DNA of 64,000 bases from Hymenobacter mucosus (GCF_900188255.1 NZ_FZNS01000003.1:496001-560000); one strand, 5' to 3'. Shown: positions 44,401 through 53,593, counted from the first letter of the stretch. The notes: a model not told the origin generated them from the sequence alone. Numbers and translations: made by a program.

Positions 44401-45036
44401 CTCCGAGGGTTGCTCCAAAGCATGTAGGGCGCGGGCGGCGGCAGGATTCGCGTAGCGCGCTTCCCCCATAGCATCGTAGCGAATAATAGGCTGAGGGCTC
44501 TGCTCCGCGAGTTGCGAAAGCTCTTGCACGCGTTCTTGGGCCTGCTGGTGCAGCGTTACATCCTCGTAGCTCCAAATGTGCAGCACCGTGCGGCCATTCT
44601 GCACTACTGGTAGGTAGTCTTGCTGCAAAACGGTGCCATTTTGCAGGGTATATAGCTGGCCGCTTACCCGCTCTCGGCTACGGGTAATAAGTGCCCGGTC
44701 CTCCCGAAAACGCTCTGGTTCTCGGAAAACAGCGGCCAAGTCTTGTAACAGCACTGAACTCGGTTGGCCGATATACGTGGTACTGGGCTGAGGTAGTAGT
44801 AGCAGCTCACAGCACCGCGTATTCAGCAGCGTAATGATACCCTGCTCATCTTCGGCAAGTAGGGCGGTATTTACAGTATGGGAGAGAGCCGCCGCTTGGG
44901 CGGCGGCAGCTTGTGAGCGGGTGTATAGCTCAATTAATTGCTGTTCGGCCGCTTGACACTCTTGACGGGCGGTAGTGTAAGCATTTTGCACATAGCGCAA
45001 TCGGCGCGCTAGCTGACGGTAGCTAATAGAACTCAT
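41428..45036 (-). CDS. Hybrid sensor histidine kinase with five PAS domains, receiver and HPt
   Basis: 1202 residues, no transmembrane helix. An N-terminal coiled coil (1-50) leads to about five PAS domains (centred near 90, 220, 330, 450 and 590), e.g. NTVPNIVFLYDMSTASVVYCNRQGELLLGYTEADI. The kinase follows: phospho-His696 in MSHEIRTPMNGILGLAE, ATPase boxes DPHRLRQVLLNLLNNAVKFT, DTGIGIS and GSGLGLSISQGL. A receiver (Asp987 in VILMDIQMPGLDG) and an HPt domain (His1141 in ATAHHLKSS) close it. It is a cytosolic phosphorelay; sensed signal unknown. It lies 23 bases downstream of the NtrC-type regulator, so they form an operon. Confidence 0.95.
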   Translation of the reverse strand: MSSISYRQLARRLRYVQNAYTTARQECQAAEQQLIELYTRSQAAAAQAAALSHTVNTALLAEDEQGIITLLNTRCCELLLLPQPSTTYIGQPSSVLLQDLAAVFREPERFREDRALITRSRERVSGQLYTLQNGTVLQQDYLPVVQNGRTVLHIWSYEDVTLHQQAQERVQELSQLAEQSPQPIIRYDAMGEARYANPAAARALHALEQPSEADVRQVLRQEIARALQAGQPHTFEQRLDGSFYMWTVAPLGTTDGVNVYLTDITLRRQAEAELVRSQLFTSRLNDTVPNIVFLYDMSTASVVYCNRQGELLLGYTEADIVGMGSTIAERILHPHDLETMRRRYGLFQVLEDGQVLSIEYRMRHKNGSWRWMSLKTTSFMRHPDGQAWQIIGSASDVTERRHAEEQLRQSRMLMERVTNTTPNLIYIFDIDKQANVYYNRYVETMLGYTEAEALELGDRFITRMIPPGEVRRLRRHLAEVASAADGEVLTMEFFLHHRNGSVRWLRVNNTPFERDTQGRVRQIVGSAEDITRWKVADEQRRSANRRLAEQNRLFRQVIDTVPNLIYLKDQHSNYVLANQATAQLYSMSTDELVHTPIEELQKVFPDLERYRRHDEQVLRTQQEMAQEETFSPDDDNVRWFYSTKRPFLLADGTVQVLGVDNDITALKCSEQALQRAKEVAEENAQARQTFLTNMSHEIRTPMNGILGLAELLTKTTLNEQQQQYLTHIQNSAEHLLVIINDILDMAQLGAGRIRLESLPFDLNEVLRSSCQSLMHKATEKGITLRLQLPPADVSTWVLGDPHRLRQVLLNLLNNAVKFTEKGHVLLTCQRVSAPGAEPQFQFTVLDTGIGISSAQLQQMFEPFAQASASTAREYGGSGLGLSISQGLVELLGGELSAESRLHHGSTFRFTLPFGVPTTGPGQQVEEPQPEYGALPNCRVLLAEDNAVNQLLVQAMLERWGVHVDTASSGPEALKLFRLHRYDVILMDIQMPGLDGVATTRLLREHPDSARAATPVVALTAHAMQGEEERYLQAGLDAYLSKPFRQQDLFRLIKNLLSGRPTATVPQPAAASAPLTPPSLLPTPAASTDAPLYDLSNLLRSTDAAFVRRMAHLFITTTPPIVADLEMHLAAENRERIAATAHHLKSSTDSLRIQSLHGPLRRLETAHAETEAPTWDEIKQLVGLVRQKLDAVIVGLLEEFPMS

Positions 45037-45059
45037 GGCACGAAGAATAAAACCAAAGG

Positions 45060-46430
45060 TCAGCGCAAGCGGACCTCGTTATTCTGTACCATACGGTAAA
45101 TAGTGGATTTTCCGATTTGTAATTTGGCCGCAACCTGCAAAATATTCCCGTTGTGGGTGTCCAGATAGTGCTGCACAATGTTAGCCATCTGAATGCGCAA
45201 CGACTCACCACCAGGCGTTTCAGTGGGCTCGGGGGTGGAAACGGTGCTGCCGCGCAACGACAAATCCTGGGGCTGAATTACGTCGCTCTCGGCCAATACT
45301 GCGGCCAATTCAACCACTGCTTTGAGCTCGCGCACGTTTCCCGGAAACGGATAGCTCAGTAGCTTTTGCTGGGCAGCGGGCGAGAAGGAGCAGGCCGCCA
45401 TTTTGTTTTGCCCGCAGAAATCCTGGAGGAAGGCGCCGGCCAGCAGAAGTACGTCGCGGCCCCGTTCCCGTAAGGGAGGCAGCTGAATGGGTAGGCCCAA
45501 AAGCCGGTAGTACAGATCTTCCCGGAAACGGCCCTCTTTCACTTCCTGAGCCAAGTCGCGGTGAGTAGCTACCATCAGGCGAGCGTCGAAGGGAATGCGC
45601 TGGTTACCTCCTACCCGGGTAACTTCCCGCTCCTGAATAACCCGCAGCAGCTTAGCTTGCAGGCTCAGATCGAGCTCGGCAATTTCATCTAAAAACAAGG
45701 TGCCCTTGTGTGCCTCCTCAAAGCGGCCAATGCGGCGGACGATGGCACCAGTAAAAGCACCTTTCTCATGGCCGAATAGCTCACTCTCCAATAGCTCACG
45801 CGGAATGGCTGCCACGTTCACGGCCACAAACGCTCCCGTGCTACGCTCAGAGCGGAAGTGAATGGCCTTCGCTACTAATTCTTTGCCCGTGCCGGTTTCC
45901 CCACTCAACGATACCGTGATGTTGGTGCGAGCTGCCTTTTCAATAAGAGCAAAAAGCTGGTTGATTTGGGGGCTTTCTCCCAAAATGGCACGCTCCGGCT
46001 CGTACTTCTCCCCAATTTGCTCGCGCAGGCGAGTATTCTCTCGTCGTAGCTCTAGCTGCTTGCGAATATTGCCTACTGCGTTCCAAAGCCGGTCGGCAGT
46101 TTCCTCATCCTTAACGAGGTAGTCGTACGCCCCTTCCCGAAGTAAGCCGATTGCTGTGCGTACATCCTCCTGTCCCGAAATGGCGATTACGAATACATCC
46201 GGTAGCTTTTCCCGAATCTGACGCAATACTTGGTCGCCTTTACCATCGGGCAGGGAATAATCCAGTGTAATGATATCTGGTTTGGTGGAAAGGTTGTCAA
46301 GACAGGACTGCGCAGTAGTAAACCGCCGGATGCTGTAGTCGGGGTTCTGGGCCAGCTTATATTCTAACAATTCGCCATACCAGGCATTGTCTTCGACAAT
46401 AAAGATGGAGATGGGTAACGACGTGCTCAT
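45060..46430 (-). CDS. NtrC-family sigma-54-dependent response regulator
   Basis: 456 residues. Receiver domain 8-120 with Asp57 in [17 protein letters not shown]+ domain about 148-385 with Walker A GETGTGKE, the sigma-54 contact loop [15 protein letters not shown], Walker [12 protein letters not shown] and [16 protein letters not shown]; Fis-type helix-turn-helix 425-450 ([20 protein letters not shown]). All elements needed to activate sigma-54 RNA polymerase are present. It is the first gene of the operon with the hybrid kinase, whose HPt could phosphorylate Asp57. It is divergent from the T9SS cargo gene at 46791. Confidence 0.95.
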   Translation of the reverse strand: MSTSLPISIFIVEDNAWYGELLEYKLAQNPDYSIRRFTTAQSCLDNLSTKPDIITLDYSLPDGKGDQVLRQIREKLPDVFVIAISGQEDVRTAIGLLREGAYDYLVKDEETADRLWNAVGNIRKQLELRRENTRLREQIGEKYEPERAILGESPQINQLFALIEKAARTNITVSLSGETGTGKELVAKAIHFRSERSTGAFVAVNVAAIPRELLESELFGHEKGAFTGAIVRRIGRFEEAHKGTLFLDEIAELDLSLQAKLLRVIQEREVTRVGGNQRIPFDARLMVATHRDLAQEVKEGRFREDLYYRLLGLPIQLPPLRERGRDVLLLAGAFLQDFCGQNKMAACSFSPAAQQKLLSYPFPGNVRELKAVVELAAVLAESDVIQPQDLSLRGSTVSTPEPTETPGGESLRIQMANIVQHYLDTHNGNILQVAAKLQIGKSTIYRMVQNNEVRLR

Positions 46431-46790
46431 AGGTTTAGAGGGTGGTAAACCTTGTTGCGATAGAAATGACGATAGTAATCAGGAGGTGGTAGCCAGATTA
46501 CGCATTAAAAATATTCAATTACAACAAGGGGGCTTTCGGTAGCTCAAAGTGGGAAAAAAGCTCGGTATACTGCGAGTATACCTTGGATTTGTGGGCTTAC
46601 CAAACTTTCCCATTCTAGTGCTTGAGTTCTTGAAATGGGAGAATATAATACTTGCTATATTAATATAATATACTGATAATCAGATAAAAGCAAGAGTTTT
46701 TAAAAACTGGCTGTGGAATTGAAAGAGCTGCACCGCGGACAACCTATTGCTAATGTCCCGGCCTGTACTCTCATTCTCAGTTAGTTCGTT
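46431..46790. promoter_or_regulatory. Divergent intergenic region with palindrome and possible sigma-54 site
   Basis: A perfect operator-like repeat ggtatac / gtatacc lies at 46564-46582. At 46708-46723 the sequence TGGCtgtggaaTTGaA has the -24/-12 spacing of sigma-54 promoters (consensus TGGCACGnnnnTTGCA) but lacks the -12 C. It lies 67 bases before the T9SS cargo gene. The rest is AT-rich. Tentative. Confidence 0.35.
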
Positions 46791-49001
46791 ATGAAATTCG
46801 CTCTACCTAGCCGTATAGCAGGTGCAGTAGCTCTGCTATTTACCTACTGCTCTCACCTAGCTGTAGCCCAAACCCAGAATACAGACGTTATCTACTCTGG
46901 TACGGTGTCAAGCCATACCTCCCTAAACTGCGGAGTTCTCAACGACTGTGTTGGGATAGAGTTCCCTGATAGGTTCGGGACCAAGGACAACTTAGAAGAT
47001 TATGCTATCCTACATCCTCGTACTCTGTCGGTTTTAAATTCTTCTCCCGTAGGAGTAACTACCGAGATGGCAAATGCAGTGCCTTCAGGCTCGCGGGCGG
47101 GCATTGTGCTAAGTAGGCATGGCGACCTGCTGACCACGGCCGGGGCCAACGTACTGAATAACCTAAGCATTATTACCTGGGGTGCCGAAGGAAGCCAGAC
47201 GTATAACGGCGGGTCGTTGCTGAACGCTGAACTAGTGGCCCAAGCCCCCACCCGGTTAGAGTTTATTGCGAAGAAGCCATTCACGTCCTTGCGGGTAGAA
47301 TATGCGGCTGTTACAAGCGTAGCAACCAAGTTTCGGCTGTATTACGCCTACAGCTTCAAAAGCAACAATACGAACACGCAGTACTTAGGCGCTACTTCCA
47401 TCACAACTAATAACGTTACTTCCGGAACCATACCGGGCGGGGTGGTGCAGGGCTGCGTAAACTCTGGCGTCACCAACCCGGCCGGCGCTGCCGATAATGA
47501 CGTGAATACCTTTGCGACGTTCGGTAGCTTGGCGCAAGTGAACTGCCCGTCCTTTCTGAACGTGAAGCTTACGCGCTCAGTGGGGCCAACTGACTACCGC
47601 GCCGGCTTTGTAGTAGGAAGCGCTGGGTTGGTCGACTTGAACGTCCTCAACGGCTTTAGCGTGGTGACCTACCTTGGCGACAAGCAGCAGGAAGTAGCCA
47701 CGGGCATAAATGCGCTGCAAGTCAATGTACTACCCGACGACAAGTCGCAGATTAGCTTCTCTACTACCAAACCATTTGACCGCGTTGAACTGCGCCAGAA
47801 TAGCTTGGTATCAGCTACTTATAACCTGAACGTGTTCTATGGTTTTGGGATTGAGAGCAAAGCTTTCCGGGACCCTGAGCCCGTACGTTCTACGCTCCCC
47901 GTGGCAACCACCAACGTCAAGACATTCCGGGGTAGCGTGGCCTGTGCCGACATTAGCATCGGCTCTAGCACCAGCGGCTGTAGTGGCATTACCAACCCCC
48001 TAAGCTCCGTTGACCCAGACACTACGAACTTCACAACCATCACGCAGCCTCTGGTAGCTGGCGGCGAGCGGGTGCGGGTGCGTATGAAACTAGAAGGCAA
48101 CGGGTTTGCTGGCAACCGAGCCGGTGTAGTGCTTGGGGCAAGCACGGGGCTGCTGAACCTGAAACTATTGGAAAACACCACCCTGCGCACCTACGCCGCT
48201 GATGGGGTTACACTCCGCGAAACATTTAGTGATGGTAGCTTACTAAATGCAAGTGTGCTTAGTGGCAACAAAACGGCGCTGTCATTCTTGACTACTCGTG
48301 ATTTTGGATGGGTTGAGCTTGATCTGCCTGCCGCTGCTGCCATCAGCTTAGCCACGGAAACCCAGGTGTATTACGCCTTCGCCGAGGAGCAGCGCCTAGG
48401 CTTCCCAACCAACCTGATTGGTCCCAGTGGGCCGCTACCCGTACAGTTGGTTAGCTTCCAAGCAAAAGCAGCCGGCGGCGGAGTAGACATAAAGTGGCAG
48501 ACAGCCTCGGAGGCCAACAGCAGCCATTTCGTAGTAGAGCGTTCGGCTACATCGGCAGAAGGATTTGCCCCTATCGGTCGGGTAGCAGCAGCAGGTACTA
48601 CCACTAGCCGCCAAGAGTATCTCTTGCGCGATGCCGAAGCAGGTGAGCAAGAGGCTGCTATACTGTACTATCGCTTGCGGCAAGTAGATATGGATGGCAA
48701 AGAGCATTACTCGCAGGTGGTGCCTGTGAAGTGGAGCACTCCAGCATTGGCCCTCATTGTGTATCCCAATCCGGCTGTTGGCGCTGAAAACATCCGGGTG
48801 CAATTAGCCGGAACAGCAACCGAAGGCAATTCCCTTGCTGTGTATGGAGCCCGGGCTGAGCTAATAAGCCGTCTAGCCGTATCCGGACGCGAGGTAGTGC
48901 TTCCGTCAGCCCTGTTACGCACGGGCATATATCAACTCGTGCTCCTGAACAACGCCGGGCAGCGCGTGGCTACACAACGCCTCGTAGTAGCTGGCCGCTA
49001 A
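46791..49001 (+). CDS. Large secreted protein with T9SS C-terminal sorting domain
   Basis: 736 residues with a signal peptide (RIAGAVALLFTYCSHLAVAQ). The body has repeated blocks of similar design, each with Cys pairs and a phrase like RAGIVLSRHGDLLTTAGANVLNNLSI, RAGFVVGSAGLVDLNVLNGFSV and RAGVVLGASTGLLNLKLLENTTL, i.e. three beta-sandwich repeats. LPVQLVSFQAKAAGGGVDIKWQTASEANSSHFVVERS follows, the conserved segment before the sorting domain, then the T9SS type A tail ALIVYPNPAVGAENIRVQLAG...GIYQLVLLNNAGQRVATQRLVV. It is exported to the surface. Role unknown, possibly adhesion. Confidence 0.8.
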   Translation: MKFALPSRIAGAVALLFTYCSHLAVAQTQNTDVIYSGTVSSHTSLNCGVLNDCVGIEFPDRFGTKDNLEDYAILHPRTLSVLNSSPVGVTTEMANAVPSGSRAGIVLSRHGDLLTTAGANVLNNLSIITWGAEGSQTYNGGSLLNAELVAQAPTRLEFIAKKPFTSLRVEYAAVTSVATKFRLYYAYSFKSNNTNTQYLGATSITTNNVTSGTIPGGVVQGCVNSGVTNPAGAADNDVNTFATFGSLAQVNCPSFLNVKLTRSVGPTDYRAGFVVGSAGLVDLNVLNGFSVVTYLGDKQQEVATGINALQVNVLPDDKSQISFSTTKPFDRVELRQNSLVSATYNLNVFYGFGIESKAFRDPEPVRSTLPVATTNVKTFRGSVACADISIGSSTSGCSGITNPLSSVDPDTTNFTTITQPLVAGGERVRVRMKLEGNGFAGNRAGVVLGASTGLLNLKLLENTTLRTYAADGVTLRETFSDGSLLNASVLSGNKTALSFLTTRDFGWVELDLPAAAAISLATETQVYYAFAEEQRLGFPTNLIGPSGPLPVQLVSFQAKAAGGGVDIKWQTASEANSSHFVVERSATSAEGFAPIGRVAAAGTTTSRQEYLLRDAEAGEQEAAILYYRLRQVDMDGKEHYSQVVPVKWSTPALALIVYPNPAVGAENIRVQLAGTATEGNSLAVYGARAELISRLAVSGREVVLPSALLRTGIYQLVLLNNAGQRVATQRLVVAGR

Positions 49002-49083
49002 CGGTTCCGTTAGCTACCAGCTACTCACCAAGACTTTATTTACTAGTTCTATTCTTATCCACCCTACCTATCATTATGCGACC

Positions 49084-49118
49084 AAAAGCCCCGCTGTTGC
49101 AGGTCAGCGGGGCTTTTT
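49084..49118 (+). terminator. Rho-independent terminator
   Basis: Perfect stem aaaagccccgctg / cagcggggctttt with an 8-base loop. Confidence 0.85.
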
Positions 49119-49507
49119 GCGTTCGGCAGGTGGTGCATATAAAAGGGACCTGATACTGCAAATTGTTGCTACTTGCTGGTTGGTAGTGAGTACATTCAAT
49201 ATCCTGTTGTAATGAAACTGTATCGCTCTATTTTTTCTGACAGTGGAATAGTGAATAAAGAGGCTGGTATGTGAGTGATTTGTGTAGTAACTAATTGTAT
49301 AACAAATTATTGATAAATAAATATGCTCTAATGATACATATAATAGTATTAATATTAAATGATCATAATTATGTCTAGTCTGTAATTGTGTATGAGTAAA
49401 ATGATAATGATGAGGTAATATGGCCCTGCCGTAAACTGCCCAATTTTGCTGGGCATTTACGCACCTGTCCTTTTCCTCCTTTTCATTTTCACAACCATCT
49501 CATCCAC
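49119..49507. other. AT-rich intergenic region, 390 bases
   Basis: Very AT-rich from about 49200 to 49420, no coding frame. A hairpin gtaaactgccca / tgggcatttac (one bulge) lies at 49431-49460, 48 bases before the nuclease ATG, and could act in the mRNA leader. Confidence 0.4.
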
Positions 49508-50395
49508 ATGAAGAGTGTGATCTACCGCATTACTGGTCTAGCCCTACTGACCAGCTTGGCCGTTTCGTGTTCCAAAGACAGTGTAATACCCGCTGCTAAC
49601 CCTGCGGCTGTATCGCAGAGCGCCGATGCCACGGCTACTCGAGAAAGTAACTTGGCTATGGGCAACCCGAGCGGAGCTACCACCAGCACCACCAACTATA
49701 CCAACTACCTGCTCACAAAGTCGCAGTTTAGTATGTAATATCACCGCGACCGGGGTATCCCGAACTGGGTAAGCTGGCACTTGAGCAGCGCGTGGCTGGG
49801 TAGCACGCCCCGCCAAGACAATTTCGCCGCCGATGCTACACTGCCCAGTGGATGGTATCGGGTAGGAAGCACCAGCTACAGCGGATCAGGCTTCGACCGG
49901 GGCCACAACTGCCCTTCTGCTGACCGCACCGGTTCCGTCGCCGACAACTCGGCTACCTTCTTGATGACCAATATGATGCCTCAGGCGCCGCGCAACAACC
50001 AGCAAACGTGGGCTAACCTGGAGAACTACTGCCGCACCCTCACCAATGCCGGCAACGAGCTGTACATTATCTGCGGTAGTTACGGCAGAGGTGGTACCGG
50101 AGCCAATGGGTATGCTACTACTCTTGATGCAGGCCGTGTAACAGTACCGGCGCGCTGCTGGAAGGTAATTGTGGTATTGCCCAACGGCTCTAGTGATGCC
50201 TCCCGCGTGACTACCAGCACCCGCGTTATTGCCATCGACACCCCCAATGACAATACAATTCAGACTACCTGGGGCTCCTATCGCACCACCGTCGATGCCA
50301 TTGAGGCGGCTACGGGCTATGATTTACTGTCGGCAGTGTCAGCCACAGTGCAAAGCGCGGTTGAATCGCGCGTAGATGCGGGCCCTACCAGCTGA
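49508..50395 (+). pseudogene. DNA/RNA non-specific endonuclease (NucA type), split by one in-frame stop
   Basis: One reading frame runs from ATG 49508 to 50395 and is broken only by TAA at 49736-49738. Before it: signal peptide with lipobox VSCS and the start of the nuclease (NYTNYLLTKSQFSM). After it, in the same frame: YHRDRGIPNWVSWHLSSAWLG, FDRGHNCPSADRTG (the DRGH active site), ATFLMTNMMPQAPRNNQQTWANLE and ELYIICGSYG. Everything else is well kept, so this is a recent nonsense mutation, a sequencing error, or a read-through case. An isolated downstream start would lose the signal peptide and N-terminal strands. Confidence 0.85.
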
Positions 50396-50416
50396 TACCA
50401 GCAGTATAGTACATAC

Positions 50417-50451
50417 AGAATGCCGGCCATGAGCTAAATGGTCGGCATTCT
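50417..50451 (+). terminator. Terminator after the nuclease gene
   Basis: Stem agaatgccggcca / tggtcggcattct with one mismatch, followed by a weak T-rich tail. Confidence 0.6.
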
Positions 50452-50574
50452 TATTTGACAGCCAGTTGTTTAGGCTAATTGTGGCCAAGAAATGTTGGTC
50501 GGGCAATGGCTTGATTTGATCTTTAAATTATTGTTATTAGTCGAAACTCTTCCGCAGGCCCATCCCGGTTCCTA

Positions 50575-50652
50575 TACCTTTGTATCGAGTGAAGTGAAGA
50601 GGCAATTGTGAGGTGGAAAGATTGGAAAAGCCGCGCTGCAACGCGGCTTTTC
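50575..50652 (+). ncRNA. Possible short non-coding transcript (promoter box plus terminator)
   Basis: A -7 box TACCTTTG (50575-50582) is followed within 45 bases by a perfect hairpin gaaaagccgcg / cgcggcttttc (50625-50652). Between them is no ORF. A transcript of about 60-65 bases would result. No -33 TTG is evident, so this is tentative; it might instead be a decayed gene. Confidence 0.3.
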
Positions 50653-50776
50653 TGCCTATATAGCCTGTTTGGTAATGGTTTGATAATGACCAGATAATGG
50701 CGGGCTAATTTCTCTTTGCGAAGTTTGATAACTATCTGTTATAGGATTTTCCGGGCCTTCGCATCGCCTGCCGCTC

Positions 50777-52489
50777 ATGCAGCTAACTTCTAAATCAAAC
50801 GTGTCATCGTCCGGCTCTTTGGGTCGGCGCTACCAAGAGCTGCTGCGTCCTTTGTGGCAGCCGTGGGCTCAGTTGCGTATGCTGCGTCAGCTTTATGCCC
50901 GGCATCAGCACTTAACGGGGCGAGCATTTATTGGGCACTTGCTGCGTGACTTGAATATCAAGGTGCGCTACAACCCGGTTGAGCTACGGCAAATACCATC
51001 GGACGGCTCTTTTCTGGCCATTGCAAACCAACCTGGCGGCCTACTTGAAAGCTTGGTGCTGCTGTACGTGCTAGGAGATGCCCGACCCGACCTGCGGATA
51101 ATAGCCGACGAGATTTTAGCCCCGCTACAGCCCAACATAGCCAACCTCATAACAGCTCCCTCGCCAACAGCAACTAACGTAGGCCCTGGTGCAGCAGAGT
51201 TGGTGCCCCACGTACTCCGCTACCTGCACAACGATACACCCCTACTTGTATTTTCGCAGGGTGGGAGAGGGCCGCGTTTCCCCGTGCTGGCAGATGCTAG
51301 TACATCCGCTTGGCAGCCGTCACTACACCAACTGATTGCGGCTGTGCAAACCCCCGTGTTGCCGGTGTCAGTATCCTTCGAGCCCAGTAACTCCTGGGGC
51401 GTGTACCGAGTGGTGCGACCCTTTTTACTCGGCGCTACCATACCGGCCGACTTAGTGGGCATGCAAGGTAAAATTGTACACGTGCGTCTTGGCCGTCCAT
51501 GTACCACCAAACACTTGAATAGTGTATCGGCTGCCGAGCGGTCGGCCTGCGTGCAGGCACAGTTAACTGGTCGAGGAGCTATTTCTGAGGCGTCGAAGCA
51601 GCTTACGCAACCGCTGGCGGCTCTGGCTACTACGTATGCTCTGGAAGCCGAAATTCAGGCATTACGGCCGTCTCGTAGCCTACTACGCCATCATCAGTGG
51701 GAAGTGTACATGGCCAAAATGGCGGAAATTCCGACGGTGCTAGGGGAAATTAAGCGGTTGCGGCTAGCTTCCCCCCGCCCGCTGACGGAAGATGCCCTGC
51801 GCAACCTACCAGAGTACGATGCTCATCACTGGCATGTGTTTCTCTATGACCGTATCAACCACCGCTTAGCTGCTGCCTGCCGCTTAGGGCGGGGCCGAAA
51901 CCTACTGCAGCAGCATGGCAAGAAGGGATTCTACCTGCACTCACTATTCCGGCTGAAAAAGGCGCTGCTACCATTGCTACACGAATCGGTGGAGGTGAGT
52001 AGCATTTGTGTCTGCGAGCAGTATGCGCAGCAGCCCTTACCCGCCGTATTATTGTGGAAGGCACTGGCCGAATATTTTATTCGTTACCCCGAGTACCGCT
52101 ACCTCATCGGTTCTTTAAACGTGAGCCGTCAGTTCCCGGCGGTGCCCAAGGCGGCCCTGATGCGCTACCTACACCAGCATCATACTGATCCTGCCCTGGC
52201 GTCACTCGTGCGCGCCCGCAAGCAGGTTCGCTACCACGCTTTTACCGACGAGCCACATGCCCTGCCGGACACAAGCGAGCTACAGCAACTGACTGATTCT
52301 TCGTCCTTTGGGAAAGATGGTGGGCTGACGACAAGTGAGATACCAGTTGCATTGCGGCAGTACATATGGCAAAACACTCGTCTACTTGGGGTCAACCTCA
52401 ACCCCGCATGCAGCAATTCCCTAGATGGTTTTCTGGTGCTAGACGCTCGAAAACTGCCCGCGCGTGCTCATCGGCTGCTAGATGCGTAA
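50777..52489 (+). CDS. Two-domain acyltransferase-like protein (PlsC-like plus OlsB/GNAT-like)
   Basis: 570 residues. The N-terminal half resembles lysophospholipid acyltransferases (FLAIANQPGGLLESLVLLYVLGDARPDLRIIADEILAPL, TPLLVFSQGGRGPRF), but the expected NHPxGxxD motif reads N84-Q85-P86...E91, so the catalytic His and Asp are both replaced. The C-terminal half (about 300-470) matches the OlsB/hemolysin-like GNAT domain (YDAHHWHVFLYDRINHRLAAACRLGRG...FYLHSLFRLKKALLPLLHESVEVSSICVCEQY). Together they recall the OlsF layout for N- and O-acylation of amino-acid lipids. The O-acyl step may be inactive or use altered residues. Confidence 0.7.
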   Translation: MQLTSKSNVSSSGSLGRRYQELLRPLWQPWAQLRMLRQLYARHQHLTGRAFIGHLLRDLNIKVRYNPVELRQIPSDGSFLAIANQPGGLLESLVLLYVLGDARPDLRIIADEILAPLQPNIANLITAPSPTATNVGPGAAELVPHVLRYLHNDTPLLVFSQGGRGPRFPVLADASTSAWQPSLHQLIAAVQTPVLPVSVSFEPSNSWGVYRVVRPFLLGATIPADLVGMQGKIVHVRLGRPCTTKHLNSVSAAERSACVQAQLTGRGAISEASKQLTQPLAALATTYALEAEIQALRPSRSLLRHHQWEVYMAKMAEIPTVLGEIKRLRLASPRPLTEDALRNLPEYDAHHWHVFLYDRINHRLAAACRLGRGRNLLQQHGKKGFYLHSLFRLKKALLPLLHESVEVSSICVCEQYAQQPLPAVLLWKALAEYFIRYPEYRYLIGSLNVSRQFPAVPKAALMRYLHQHHTDPALASLVRARKQVRYHAFTDEPHALPDTSELQQLTDSSSFGKDGGLTTSEIPVALRQYIWQNTRLLGVNLNPACSNSLDGFLVLDARKLPARAHRLLDA

Positions 52490-52516
52490 GCTCTACTCCT
52501 GGTAACTGCCGTGCAT

Positions 52517-52553
52517 AGCAAAGCCCACCAGAAAGCATCTGCTGGGCTTTGCT
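52517..52553 (+). terminator. Terminator between convergent genes
   Basis: Stem agcaaagccca / tgggctttgct with a 15-base loop, between the acyltransferase and the minus DUF4468 gene. Confidence 0.7.
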
Positions 52554-52575
52554 ACCGCTAAAGATAGATAGTGTT

Positions 52576-53139
52576 CTAACGCTCTGACACGCCAACGGTG
52601 CCTTCCGCAGGCTGGCTGTTCATGTAGGAACGGAACGACATCGCAATTTCACTTGCCACGGACGAAGCTTGTGCCGTTAGACGGCGCGCATTGTGCGTGC
52701 GTTCGTCTGCTTTGTCGTTTTTAAAGCGGGTGATGTATTCATCGAGAGCCAGCGCCTGGCTCGGCTGTTTGCTATCTGGAATAGCCTGGAAGGTATTGAC
52801 GCTGTATTCGTAGCCATTATCAGTAGCCCGAAATGTAAAATCAAACCGTACGGCTACCTCCTGCTCTTTCCCCTTGGTATCAACGGGCTTAATCTTGCTA
52901 GTGCCCGTAACGCGCAGACTTCCGGCGGCGGGGTCAGCTTTGATTACGCTTTTGGGGCCATAAGCAAAGTGATTTTCCATCCAATCGTAAGCACGACGGT
53001 ACAGCAAGGTGCGGCCGGACCCTTCCGAGGGCACTCGCTCGCTGTATTCGATGGGGGCAACTGGCTCTGATTGTGCTTGCGCTGCCGGAGCCAAGGCCAA
53101 CATACCCCCTAACAACACACTTAATAGCACTTTATTCAT
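52576..53139 (-). CDS. DUF4468 (TBP-like fold) secreted protein
   Basis: 187 residues from ATG 53139, with signal peptide NKVLLSVLLGGMLALAPAAQA. The domain pattern is IEYSERVPSEGSGRTLLYRRAYDWMENHFAYGPKSVIKADPAAGSLRVTGTSKIKP, then EQEVAVRFDFTFRATDNGYEYSVNTFQAIPD, matching DUF4468, a TBP-like fold in Bacteroidota periplasmic proteins of unknown role. The C-terminal ~60 residues are helical and polar. Single gene. Confidence 0.88.
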   Translation of the reverse strand: MNKVLLSVLLGGMLALAPAAQAQSEPVAPIEYSERVPSEGSGRTLLYRRAYDWMENHFAYGPKSVIKADPAAGSLRVTGTSKIKPVDTKGKEQEVAVRFDFTFRATDNGYEYSVNTFQAIPDSKQPSQALALDEYITRFKNDKADERTHNARRLTAQASSVASEIAMSFRSYMNSQPAEGTVGVSER

Positions 53140-53593
53140 GGTAACAGGAATGGTCAAAAGCAAAATTGGAAAACCCTGAGCAAAGGTATGATTTGTACAA
53201 AAGCAAGTGAGTCATGAATATGTTAATCGGGTAGTAATCCAATCAATTTCTATGTTAAGTCCCAACTGGGCAGTAGAAACTAGGCGTAGAGCATTGCTGA
53301 TTTTTTCCACGTCGCTATTTCTCTTACCACTCATTAATAGTGCATAAAATACTAAGCAAAGAAAATAGTTGTACTATTTATAGATGAAGCCTTGTTAATT
53401 ACAGATTACGTGAATGTGCAGTGGTCTTGAAAAAACAAATATAACTAGGAACCGAAGCTACATGCAAGTAGGCTGAAAAAATGTAAAGTGCATTGATAAT
53501 CACTGATCTAGTTATACTTACGCATGAGCCAGACTAAAGGAGGATTCGAGTGGTTGGTAACATTTTGGTAACATGAAATTAACCCTGGTTTAC
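53140..53593. other. AT-rich intergenic region
   Basis: About 450 bases with no coding frame, repeat or known RNA core that I recognise. It ends at the promoter of the structured transcript at 53594. Confidence 0.4.

Noticed and set aside
49781..50395. Stand-alone nuclease starting at TTG 49781
   Set aside because: It would lack the signal peptide and the NWVSWH segment; the same frame upstream clearly belongs to the gene, so a broken single gene is the better reading.
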